Shown: one piece after another, positions 1-5,619 of the stretch
Numbering within the stretch: the first letter of the stretch is position 1
Layout: each line of letters begins with the position of its first letter
From: an uncultured Spirochaetales bacterium
GTDB lineage: Bacteria > Spirochaetota > Spirochaetia > Sphaerochaetales > Sphaerochaetaceae
Assembly: GCA_937902565.1 (NCBI GenBank)
Contig: CALFMX010000318.1
Coordinates: 1-5,668 of the forward strand
Length of the DNA: 5,668 nt
Reading direction: 5' to 3'
Program-made: the position numbers and the translations under genes
The notes under the pieces: model-generated
Seen by the model: the letters and a program-made list of their open reading frames with translations, nothing else
What the model was told of the DNA's origin: nothing
Databases searched by the model: none

Positions 1-158
1 GTCACAGCGCGATCCGCCATGGGGATGTGGTGGACCGTCACCTGGCAGAGGAGCTGCTGGAGAAGGTCTTCGCCCTCGATGAACCGGTCTGCCCCCACGG
101 GCGCACCTTTGTCGTGCGCCTCGCCAAGGATGAGCTCATCAAGGCCGTCGGACGCTGA
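1..158 (+). CDS. mutL: DNA mismatch repair protein MutL, C-terminal end (5' part outside window)
   Basis: Only the last 51 codons plus TGA are present; the first complete codon starts at base 3. The fragment begins HSAIR and later has CPHGRT (bases 90-107). These match two conserved segments of the MutL C-terminal dimerisation/endonuclease domain, usually seen as ACxxAIR and CPHGRP. The two bases before the first codon (GT) would fit a Cys codon, as the family predicts. MutL couples mismatch recognition by MutS to strand incision or helicase recruitment. The CPHGR segment is typical of MutL proteins that carry their own metal-dependent nicking activity, but the other nuclease motif (DQHAxxE) lies outside the window. 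The residue after CPHGR is Thr rather than the usual Pro. The gene converges on the lipoprotein gene, and the two 3' ends overlap by 20 bp. I see no intrinsic terminator after the stop. Confidence 0.88.
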   Translation, partial: HSAIRHGDVVDRHLAEELLEKVFALDEPVCPHGRTFVVRLAKDELIKAVGR

Positions 159-540
159 AGCGTTCACTCAATAGCTGACCATCATCGAGCATTGCCTGGA
201 GGGTGTACTCCCCTTCCGGTAGCGCCACCCCCACGCCCATCGAGAGCGGGCCGATGGTGAAGAGCCCGCTCTTATCAGGGGAGGCACTGAGGGTCCAACG
301 GCTGCGAAGGTCACTCGCCTCCACTGACGTCTGGATGACCCCCTCCTTGGTCGACAGGGAGAAGGTCACCACCAACACCTCAGCCTCCCCCTCGACGCTG
401 GTAGTGCCCGTCACATTGAGGAGCACCGCCTCCTCACGGGCACAGGAGAGGGCCGTGAGGAGGAGTAGGAGGACGAAGAGAGCAGAGAGGAGGTTACGCC
501 TCTGTCGAGAGGAACGATCGTACTGGGTTTGCATAGGCAT
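139..540 (-). CDS. small predicted lipoprotein, function unknown
   Basis: This 133-residue protein has a lipoprotein-type signal sequence: a basic start with Arg at 9, 12, 14 and 15, a leucine-rich hydrophobic core at about 17-31, and a lipobox-like ALSC ending at Cys33. The -3 residue is Ala rather than Leu, which is tolerated in the loose spirochaete lipobox. The mature part, about 100 residues, is rich in Val, Ser, Glu and Gly with alternating hydrophobic residues. This suggests a small beta-sandwich, but I recognise no family. It is the last gene of a minus-strand unit. Its first 47 bp overlap the end of the acyltransferase gene in another frame, and its last 20 bp overlap the end of mutL. 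No clear Shine-Dalgarno sequence precedes Met1 or Met3 (base 534), so translation is probably coupled to the upstream gene. Either Met could be the true start. Confidence 0.72.
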   Translation of the reverse strand: MPMQTQYDRSSRQRRNLLSALFVLLLLLTALSCAREEAVLLNVTGTTSVEGEAEVLVVTFSLSTKEGVIQTSVEASDLRSRWTLSASPDKSGLFTIGPLSMGVGVALPEGEYTLQAMLDDGQLLSERFSVRRP

Positions 541-1627
541 TGAGGGCGTAGGAGCGTACCTCCTTCTTCAGGCCCTTGAAGCGGTTGAGGAAACCATCGC
601 AGTCGAAGTCTGCATATCGATCGCTGTAGGTGTCCGTCCCATTGAGGTAGTCGTAGGCAAAGAGGTTGGTCGGCCACAACCGGTAGAGGGAGTGGATCTG
701 CCGATCGATTTCAGCGGCCACCTCCTCACTGGTGGCATACGGTCCCTCCAGCGGCGTGCCGAAGGCTGTGTGGACTCGTCCCTTGAAGCCACTGAGCCCC
801 TTGGAGATGGAGATCAGGTCCTCGTAGAGCCGCTTCTCCCGCTCTCCGACAGCGGAGCTATGGACAGCCTCCCGTGCCTTGATCACATCGACCGGGTCGT
901 ACTCGTAGCTTACCGCCACCGGGACGATTCTCACCTTGGAGATCACCTCGCTGAAGCTCACCCCCTTCTTGCGTTGCGAGAGGTGGAGCATCTTGATGAT
1001 TGCCGGGCTGGTGATGTCCAGGCCATCCTTGGCCCGCCCACTCTTCTGGGCGATCCAGACCGACTTGTTCGCTTCACTGATCAACTCAACGAGGTAGGCC
1101 GAGAGGCGCATCGACTCGATGTACTTCTCCCGCATCGGCAGCGTTCGCTTCACCGTCACCCCTCCATTGAGCTTGAAGAGGTCGGTGGAGAACTCGTTGG
1201 CCAGCAGGTTGTCCCCGACGGCCATCTCACAGAGCATCTGTCCCGATCCTGCAAGAGCGATATCGATGAGGGCACAGTCGAGGACTATGTCACGGTGGTT
1301 GCTCACATAGAGGTACGCCATCGAGCTGTCGAGGGTTTCGGCGCCGCTGTAGGTGAACTCGGTGATCGAGTTCTCGATGATTGTCGGCATGAAGACACCG
1401 GCGGTGAGCCGGCGTTGGAATTGGTCGTAATCCGTCACCTCGTCGAGAATAGAGAGGACATGTTGCACCTTGCGTTCAAGATTCTCCTGCTGCTCCCGAG
1501 TCTCCAGGGTGCTGACAGAGGCAAGGAGGGACGTGATACCCTTGGGGTTTTGCTTAACCCGGGCTATGGCATCCATGAAATCTTGGCCGCGATAGGGGGC
1601 GATGTCCCGAAAGTCATCCAGGTCCAT
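494..1627 (-). CDS. glycerol-phosphate acyltransferase family protein (PlsC/PlsB superfamily)
   Basis: The 377-residue protein resembles a family annotated in Bacteroidota and Spirochaetota as 1-acyl-sn-glycerol-3-phosphate acyltransferase. Visible blocks are: SNHRDIVLD at 109-117 (motif I, with the catalytic His presumably H111), VGDNLL at 137-142, TVKR at 158-161 (motif II position), WIAQKSGRAKDG at 191-202 (motif III position), VPVAVSYEYDP at 235-245 (motif IV position) and GFKGRVH at 280-286. Members are expected to transfer an acyl chain to a glycerol phosphate or related acceptor at the inner face of the membrane; the exact substrate cannot be read from the sequence. No strong transmembrane helix is evident, so it is probably peripheral. 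The ATG lies 3 bp after the stop of the flavoprotein gene, with a GGGAGG ribosome site about 8 nt upstream, so the two are surely co-transcribed. The motif spacing (five residues between H111 and D117) differs from the classical HX4D of PlsC. Confidence 0.85.
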   Translation of the reverse strand: MDLDDFRDIAPYRGQDFMDAIARVKQNPKGITSLLASVSTLETREQQENLERKVQHVLSILDEVTDYDQFQRRLTAGVFMPTIIENSITEFTYSGAETLDSSMAYLYVSNHRDIVLDCALIDIALAGSGQMLCEMAVGDNLLANEFSTDLFKLNGGVTVKRTLPMREKYIESMRLSAYLVELISEANKSVWIAQKSGRAKDGLDITSPAIIKMLHLSQRKKGVSFSEVISKVRIVPVAVSYEYDPVDVIKAREAVHSSAVGEREKRLYEDLISISKGLSGFKGRVHTAFGTPLEGPYATSEEVAAEIDRQIHSLYRLWPTNLFAYDYLNGTDTYSDRYADFDCDGFLNRFKGLKKEVRSYALNAYANPVRSFLSTEA

Positions 1628-1630
1628 GCC

Positions 1631-2626
1631 TCACTCCCTCCCTGAATCGGCATCAAGGATTGACTTCACGTACTGCACCCGCTCCCAGGTCATCGGATCG
1701 GCATGCTCCTGGCTCAGGGCCCCCCTGAAAGCATCCAGGCTCGAATAGTCATGCTCTTCCATCCACTGGCGCATCTCACTCTCGATCTTGAAGACCGTAG
1801 ACAGCCCCTGCTTGAGCAGGACCGAGCAGAGCTGGACGCTCTTCGCACCGGCGAGCAGCTGCTTGATGACGGTCTTGCCATCCCAGATGCCGGTGGAGGC
1901 ACAGATATCGTAGCGGACCTGCTGGCTCATCAGGGCAGCCCAGCGCAGGCTCAGGGTGTACTCATCCTTGCCGCTGAGCATATGGGCCGGTACCATCTTC
2001 ATCCGATCGATGTTGATATCCGGGTTGTAGAAACGGTTGAAGAGCACCACCCCATCGATGTTCTGCTCATCGAAGCGCCTCATCATATTGGCAAGCGAGG
2101 AGAAGGCGGGCCCCATCTTCAGGCTGAGCGGCACGTCAAGGGCCTTGCGGGCGTTCTTGACCAAGGAGAGGTACTCCTTCTCGATCTCACTGCCCTCGAC
2201 TTCGACGTCGGTGGCGACCACATAGTGGTTGAGCTCGATGGCATCGACCCCGACGGAGACAAAGCGCTTTGCGTACTCGATCCACTTGCCGTTCGAGCGG
2301 CAGTTGATCGAGGCGATCACCGGGATATCAAGGGACTCTTTTGCTCCTTCGACGAGGGCGAGGTAGGCATCGATGTGCCGCTCCTTGCTCGACTCCCGAA
2401 GGAACTCATAGGCATCGGTGTGGGCGCTGTATGCATCGCTTCCAAGGGCGGCATCCTCCCCGGCGGCCTCGATCTGCTCTTCAAAGATCGACTTCAATAC
2501 AACAGCCCCGAGACCGGCATCCTCACAACGCTTGAGGTTGTCGAGGCTCGCTGTCAGCGGGCTACTTGCAGCGATGAGGGGATTCTTTAGTTCCAAACCG
2601 AGATATGAGGTGGACAGATCGGCCAT
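1631..2626 (-). CDS. dihydroorotate dehydrogenase-like flavoprotein
   Basis: This 331-residue TIM-barrel protein matches the 'dihydroorotate dehydrogenase-like' family, related to class 1 PyrD. Blocks in order: NPLIAASSPLT at 15-25, AVVLKSIFEEQ at 41-51, ASINCRS at 105-111, ELNHYVVATD at 131-140, LSLKMGP at 167-173, VVLFNRF at 193-199, STGIWDG at 244-250 and AGAKSVQLCSVLL at 259-271. The last two fit the FMN phosphate-binding turns. In genuine class 1 enzymes the segment near 133-138 reads like NxSCPN, with Cys or Ser as catalytic base. Here it reads NHYVVAT, so dihydroorotate oxidation by the usual mechanism is unlikely, and the symbol pyrD would be misleading. Its real substrate is unknown. 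It is the first gene of a three-gene unit. The ATG at 2626 is supported by GTAGGAG six bases upstream and by a promoter at 2676-2704. Confidence 0.85.
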   Translation of the reverse strand: MADLSTSYLGLELKNPLIAASSPLTASLDNLKRCEDAGLGAVVLKSIFEEQIEAAGEDAALGSDAYSAHTDAYEFLRESSKERHIDAYLALVEGAKESLDIPVIASINCRSNGKWIEYAKRFVSVGVDAIELNHYVVATDVEVEGSEIEKEYLSLVKNARKALDVPLSLKMGPAFSSLANMMRRFDEQNIDGVVLFNRFYNPDINIDRMKMVPAHMLSGKDEYTLSLRWAALMSQQVRYDICASTGIWDGKTVIKQLLAGAKSVQLCSVLLKQGLSTVFKIESEMRQWMEEHDYSSLDAFRGALSQEHADPMTWERVQYVKSILDADSGRE

Positions 2627-2650
2627 AGTACGCTCCTACGTATAGATATG

Positions 2651-2670
2651 CAGTGTCCATGGGTGGACTG
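2651..2670. repeat. imperfect palindrome at the predicted transcription start
   Basis: CAGTGTCCA (2651-2659) and TGGACTG (2664-2670) are complementary apart from one bulged base, separated by 4 nt. The element sits from about +1 to +20 relative to the predicted start of the flavoprotein operon. It could be an operator or a small 5' leader hairpin. Short imperfect repeats like this also arise by chance. Confidence 0.35.
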
Positions 2671-2675
2671 GAGCA

Positions 2676-2704
2676 AGTATACCATAACCGGGATGCTTTC
2701 TCCA
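2676..2704 (-). promoter_or_regulatory. predicted sigma-70 promoter of the flavoprotein-acyltransferase-lipoprotein unit
   Basis: On the minus strand a -10 box TATACT (2676-2681) is preceded by TGG (2682-2684), giving an extended -10 (TGnTATACT). The -35 candidate TGGAGA (2699-2704) matches TTGACA at 4 of 6 positions, with a 17-bp spacer. Transcription would start near 2669, leaving a leader of about 43 nt before the ATG at 2626. The prediction rests on the sequence alone. Confidence 0.6.
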
Positions 2705-2716
2705 GAGAATTGGAGA
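2699..2716. repeat. inverted repeat overlapping the -35 box
   Basis: TCTCCA (2699-2704) and TGGAGA (2711-2716) form a perfect 6-bp inverted repeat with a 6-bp spacer. One half-site is the predicted -35 hexamer, a position suited to a repressor or activator. Nothing in the sequence identifies the binding protein. Confidence 0.35.
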
Positions 2717-2734
2717 TAGCTTTTGGGAGTAATG

Positions 2735-2768
2735 CCATACCTGGGTGTCGAGTGACACCCAGGTATGG
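2735..2768. repeat. perfect 15-bp inverted repeat after the lrp gene (terminator-like hairpin or operator)
   Basis: CCATACCTGGGTGTC (2735-2749) pairs without mismatch with GACACCCAGGTATGG (2754-2768) across a 4-nt loop, GAGT. It starts 8 nt after the stop codon of the Lrp-type gene, exactly where a terminator of the serine operon would be expected. However, the minus-strand transcript continues as CATTACTCCC and has no U-tract, so it is not a standard intrinsic terminator; the plus strand has none either. It may end transcription inefficiently, protect the mRNA 3' end, or bind a dimeric protein as duplex DNA. Confidence 0.7.
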
Positions 2769-2776
2769 TTCATATA

Positions 2777-3232
2777 CTAGAGGATGAACGGGATACGGAA
2801 GTTGTGACCCTGGTAGACCACATAGGTCTCCACATCACTAATCTCGCTGACCTTGTCGAGCTCGTACTTGAAGAAGTCGAGCAGACTCAGCCCCTCATCA
2901 TCGCTGAGGACCAGCTGGACGAACAGATCGTAGCGACCGGTGATGACCGCCACCGAGATGACCCCACGCAGTTCACTGAACTCCTTTGCCTTGCGCTCCA
3001 GATCAAGCGTCTTGAGCTTGACTCCCATCATCACGACCTGCAGGCCGGGGATCGCCTCTGGATTCACCAGGCCTGAGATCTGCAGCACACCCTCATCGAT
3101 CAACTTGTTGACTCGTGAGCGTACCGTGTTCTCAGTGATGTCCAGCTCCTCGGCAATGGCGGAAAATGGTTTCCGGCCATCGCAGAGTTGTCGGATTATC
3201 GCCTTGTTCGTCTCGTCCATCTTTGTCTTCAT
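2777..3232 (-). CDS. Lrp/AsnC family transcriptional regulator
   Basis: The 151-residue protein has the standard two-domain build of this family. An N-terminal winged helix-turn-helix spans about residues 6-55 (DETNKAIIRQL, then AIAEELDITENTVRSRVNKL at 25-44). A C-terminal RAM effector-binding/oligomerisation domain spans about 65-148, with the typical TGRYDLFVQL strand at 98-107. Such proteins form dimers to octamers, bind amino acids or related small molecules, and control amino-acid metabolism genes. Here the gene follows serC by only 5 bp in the serA-serC operon, so autoregulation of serine synthesis in response to an amino acid is a reasonable inference. Met5 (base 3220), which begins MDETNK as many family members do, is an alternative start. 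Neither start has a strong ribosome site; GATGAG lies just before Met1. Confidence 0.88.
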   Translation of the reverse strand: MKTKMDETNKAIIRQLCDGRKPFSAIAEELDITENTVRSRVNKLIDEGVLQISGLVNPEAIPGLQVVMMGVKLKTLDLERKAKEFSELRGVISVAVITGRYDLFVQLVLSDDEGLSLLDFFKYELDKVSEISDVETYVVYQGHNFRIPFIL

Positions 3233-3237
3233 CTCAT

Positions 3238-4320
3238 CTACCCATTCTTGCGTTCAAACTCTTTCATCAGATCAGCGAGCGCCTGGACATCCTCGACCGG
3301 AAGGGCGTTGTAGATACTGGCCCTCAGCCCTCCCACCGAACGGTGCCCCTTCAGCCCAAGCATCCCCGCTTTCTTCGTCTCTTCGAGGAACGCAGCTTCC
3401 AGCTCCTCACTCGGGAGGCGGAAGACGACGTTCATCGTCGAACGGAAGGCGGGATCGACCGGGCTGTAGAAGAAGGAGGAGGAGTCGATGACGTTGTAGA
3501 GCAACCCACTCTTGAGCGCGGCACGCTTGGCCATCCCCTCAGCGCCACCATTCTTCTTGATCCACTCGAGCACCAGCTTCACCGCCCAGATGTTGAAGAC
3601 CGGGGGGGTGTTGTAGAGCCCGCCATCCTTGTCATGGAGGCTGTAGTCAAGGTAGGCCGGGAGGTTCGGGTTCTGCTTGTCGAGGAGGGACTTCTTCATG
3701 ATGATCACCGTCGCCCCTGCCGGACCGAGGTTCTTCTGGATCCCTGCGAAGATCATCGAGAACTTGTCCACCGGGATCGGGCCGCTGAGGAAGTCACTGG
3801 ACATGTCGGCGATCAAGGGGACGGAGCCGGTATCGGGGAACTCCTTCCACTCGATGCCGCCGATGGTCTCGTTGGAGCAGAGGTAGAGGTAGCTGGAGTC
3901 CTCGGAGGCCTTCACATCAGCCGGGTTTGGAAGTGTGGTATAGCGATCGGCACTCCCATCGTAGTAGTAGCGCACCCGTCCAAACTTCTCGGCATCGCTT
4001 GCCGCCTTGTTCGCCCACGCCCCACTCTTGATGTAGTCGGCTACGGTATCGGGGCGCAGGAAGTTCATCGGCACCATGGCGAACTGCAGCGTCGCCCCGC
4101 CACCGAGGAAGTAGACCGAGTACTCGTCGCTGATGCCCAGGATCTCGCGCATCAAGGAGAGGCACTCATGGTACATTCCGTCAAAGATCGCACTGCGATG
4201 GCTCGCCTCGATGATGGAGAGTCCCTGGCCATTGTACTCAAGGATCCCGTCCTTGAGCTGTTGAAGCACCTCAACCGGCATCACCGAAGGGCCGGCGAAG
4301 AAATTAAGTTTGCGTTGCAT
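3238..4320 (-). CDS. serC: phosphoserine aminotransferase
   Basis: SerC is a PLP enzyme that converts 3-phosphohydroxypyruvate and glutamate to phosphoserine and 2-oxoglutarate, the second step of serine synthesis; it also serves pyridoxine synthesis in some bacteria. The 360-residue length is normal for the family. Hallmarks are all present: FAGPS at 8-12, EASHRS at 38-43 (H41 and R42 match phosphate-binding positions), GGGAT at 73-77, GAW at 100-102 (W102 stacks on PLP), SNETIGG at 149-155, ADMSSDFLS at 171-179 (D172 contacts the PLP pyridine nitrogen), AGIQKNLGPAG at 192-202 (K196 the Schiff-base lysine), NTPP at 237-240 and GHRSVGGLRASIYNA at 325-339. The start is fixed by AGGAGG nine bases upstream and by a one-base overlap with the serA stop. 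It appears intact and functional. Confidence 0.97.
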   Translation of the reverse strand: MQRKLNFFAGPSVMPVEVLQQLKDGILEYNGQGLSIIEASHRSAIFDGMYHECLSLMREILGISDEYSVYFLGGGATLQFAMVPMNFLRPDTVADYIKSGAWANKAASDAEKFGRVRYYYDGSADRYTTLPNPADVKASEDSSYLYLCSNETIGGIEWKEFPDTGSVPLIADMSSDFLSGPIPVDKFSMIFAGIQKNLGPAGATVIIMKKSLLDKQNPNLPAYLDYSLHDKDGGLYNTPPVFNIWAVKLVLEWIKKNGGAEGMAKRAALKSGLLYNVIDSSSFFYSPVDPAFRSTMNVVFRLPSEELEAAFLEETKKAGMLGLKGHRSVGGLRASIYNALPVEDVQALADLMKEFERKNG

Positions 4321-5204
4321 CAGATCAATCCTCCTTTGATCAACTCATCCAGAATTTCATAGGTCTCTTGCCCGATCCGGGCAAGGTTCTCTTCACTATT
4401 GGCCCCGACATGGGGTACCAGCGTGACCCGCTCGGCCTTGAGCAGGGGATAGTCGGGACTCGGGGGGTCGTTGGGGTAGACGTCGGTGGCATACCAGCAG
4501 ACCGTCCCATCCTCGAGCATCTCTACCATCTCGTCGGCATTGACGCAGAGGGCACGCCCCGTATTGATGATGACCGGGCACTTGGTACAGTGAGAGAGGA
4601 GCTCTTTGCCGACCATCCCCCTCGTCTCATCGGTGAGCGGCAGGTGCATCGAGATGTAGTCGGCATCCCTGACCGCATCCTCGATTCTCGGCACCAGGGT
4701 CGCCACCGCGCTTGTGGTCACATACTTGTCATAGGCGACGACATCCATGCCGAACGCCTTGGCACGCTTGCCCACCTCGGTGGCGATATTGCCACACCCG
4801 AGCAGGCAGAGTTTCTTGCCATAGAGTTCGGTCCGCTTCTTGCTCTTGAGCCAGTTACCTTCGCGCATGCCGTTGTGGTACTCGATGAGGTGGTTCGGCG
4901 CACTGAGCATCAGGGCGAAGGCGAGCTCGGCGACGGCTATGGAGGAGGACTTTGGAGTGTTGCGTACGATGATCTTCCGGCTGGCAGCATAGGCGCTATC
5001 GATATTGTCGATCCCTACCCCACCGCGGATGATCACCTTGAGATTCGGTGCGTGGTCAATGTACTCCTTGGTACACTTCGTTTTGCTACGCACCAACACG
5101 ACAGCCGCCTCTTCCAGGCGCCCCTTGTCCGTGGTCACTTCACCGAAGGCCTCAAGCTTTTTGGGCAATTCGGCATCGAAGGCATCGGAAATAAGAATTA
5201 GCAT
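4320..5204 (-). CDS. serA: D-3-phosphoglycerate dehydrogenase, short form without ACT domain
   Basis: This is a D-isomer-specific 2-hydroxyacid dehydrogenase, and SerA by context: serC follows directly. It would oxidise 3-phosphoglycerate to 3-phosphohydroxypyruvate with NAD. I start at ATG 5204 (294 residues), because GAGGAGTG lies 8 nt upstream and the protein then begins MLILISDAF as family members do. A longer reading from 5279 would include the promoter. Visible blocks: VRSKTK at 38-43 and RGGVGIDNID at 60-69 (substrate-binding region), GCGNIATEVG at 136-145 (Rossmann loop), VVAYDKY at 155-161 (D159 suggests NAD over NADP), NTGRAL at 214-219 (catalytic R217), DVYPNDPP at 241-248 and PHVGANS at 264-270 (catalytic H265). 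There is no C-terminal ACT or ASB domain, so serine feedback through an ACT domain is absent. Two oddities are Ala141 for the third glycine of the loop and Asp246 where catalytic Glu is expected. Confidence 0.9.
   Translation of the reverse strand: MLILISDAFDAELPKKLEAFGEVTTDKGRLEEAAVVLVRSKTKCTKEYIDHAPNLKVIIRGGVGIDNIDSAYAASRKIIVRNTPKSSSIAVAELAFALMLSAPNHLIEYHNGMREGNWLKSKKRTELYGKKLCLLGCGNIATEVGKRAKAFGMDVVAYDKYVTTSAVATLVPRIEDAVRDADYISMHLPLTDETRGMVGKELLSHCTKCPVIINTGRALCVNADEMVEMLEDGTVCWYATDVYPNDPPSPDYPLLKAERVTLVPHVGANSEENLARIGQETYEILDELIKGGLI
4330..4337 (-). promoter_or_regulatory. serC ribosome binding site inside the end of serA, with TGATG stop-start overlap
   Basis: The minus strand reads AAAGGAGG nine bases before the serC ATG. 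These bases also encode the Lys-Gly-Gly near the C-terminus of SerA. The serA TGA (4320-4322) and serC ATG (4318-4320) share one base. This arrangement favours translational coupling and therefore balanced synthesis of the two enzymes. Confidence 0.85.
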
Positions 5205-5267
5205 ACCATACACTCCTCGTATGTTTGTTGTTCGGGCTTGGATACCCGCTCGTTCAAGTACAGAATG

Positions 5268-5297
5268 ATTGTACACCAAAAATATGGGTTTTGTCTA
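5268..5297 (-). promoter_or_regulatory. predicted sigma-70 promoter of the serA-serC-lrp operon
   Basis: On the minus strand TAGACA (5292-5297, 5 of 6 to TTGACA) and TACAAT (5268-5273, 5 of 6 to TATAAT) are separated by 18 bp. Transcription would start near 5261, giving a leader of about 57 nt before the ATG at 5204. An AT-rich stretch lies immediately upstream (about 5298-5330), which could act as an UP element or a regulator site. Confidence 0.65.
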
Positions 5298-5303
5298 ATT
5301 TTA

Positions 5304-5318
5304 TTTATAAATCTGCTG
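5304..5318 (-). promoter_or_regulatory. possible Lrp-type binding site upstream of serA
   Basis: The minus strand reads CAGCAGATTTATAAA, which by my count agrees with 11 of 15 positions of the E. coli Lrp consensus YAGHAWATTWTDCTR. It lies just upstream of the -35 box, inside an AT-rich segment. The Lrp consensus is weak and AT-rich DNA matches it easily, and a spirochaete regulator need not share it, so this is only a candidate. Confidence 0.2.
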
Positions 5319-5365
5319 TATCACTGAAATTTGACAGGGAATGTTTCTGGATAGACCAATAATGG

Positions 5366-5394
5366 TAGTAAGAAAGCCGCCAAGACGGCGGCTT
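5366..5394 (-). terminator. intrinsic terminator of rpsU
   Basis: On the minus strand an 8-bp GC-rich stem, AAGCCGCC (5387-5394) with GGCGGCTT (5374-5381), encloses a 5-nt loop. The transcript then continues through a run rich in T (TTTCTTAC). It starts 7 nt after the rpsU stop codon. It separates rpsU from the serA promoter downstream. Confidence 0.85.
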
Positions 5395-5401
5395 CTGTTG
5401 G

Positions 5402-5611
5402 TTAGTATCCTTTAGAGCTATGCAGTTTCCGATTTTTCTTCATCTGCTTGCGTGCAAGGGCTTTTTTCTTCCTGTTGAGGATGGTGGAGGGCTTTTCAAA
5501 ATACTCCCGCTTCTTCCATTCGCGGATAATCCCCTCTTTCTCAACCATGCGCTTGAAGCGCTTGATCGATTTTTCAAGTGGCTCATTGTCATCTACTTTT
5601 ACATATGCCAT
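5402..5611 (-). CDS. rpsU: 30S ribosomal protein bS21
   Basis: The 69-residue, strongly basic protein carries the bS21 signature: [22 protein letters not shown] at about 6-27, then a [10 protein letters not shown] block at 33-42, and a lysine/arginine-rich tail. bS21 is a late-assembling small-subunit protein near the anti-Shine-Dalgarno end of 16S rRNA that helps translation initiation. The 69-residue length is normal. The gene is monocistronic here: its own terminator follows 7 nt after the stop. Only 57 bp of upstream sequence are visible, and no convincing promoter is among them. It is preceded by an extended Shine-Dalgarno sequence. The sequence style, with [19 protein letters not shown], resembles what I recall of spirochaete S21 proteins. 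Confidence 0.96.
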   Translation of the reverse strand: MAYVKVDDNEPLEKSIKRFKRMVEKEGIIREWKKREYFEKPSTILNRKKKALARKQMKKNRKLHSSKGY

Positions 5612-5619
5612 TAAGTGAA

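Noticed and set aside
100..120. 7-bp hairpin GGCGCAC/GTGCGCC inside the mutL end, considered as a terminator for the minus-strand operon
   Set aside because: No T-run follows on either strand, and the bases encode the conserved CPHGR-TFVVR region of MutL, which explains them.
203..1645. 480-codon open frame on the plus strand, antisense to the acyltransferase and lipoprotein genes
   Set aside because: It is longer than the real genes, but its product is Arg/Leu/Val/Glu/His-rich with no family signature. The opposite strand encodes recognisable motifs with ribosome sites. Long mirror frames are common in GC-rich DNA.
1703..2590. 295-codon plus-strand frame antisense to the flavoprotein gene
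   Set aside because: It is a mirror of a clear TIM-barrel gene, with biased composition and no motif.
3166..4362. 398-codon open frame on the plus strand across serC
   Set aside because: It covers serC, whose every family motif is intact on the minus strand. The plus-strand product shows no recognisable domain and no ribosome site that decides a start.
4368..5201. 277-codon plus-strand frame antisense to serA
   Set aside because: It is a mirror of serA, with a low-complexity Asp/Gly/His/Arg-rich product and no family resemblance.
5205..5279. 25-residue N-terminal extension of SerA from ATG 5279
   Set aside because: The extension would include the predicted -10 box, has no ribosome site, and does not resemble the family start. 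ATG 5204 has a strong ribosome site.
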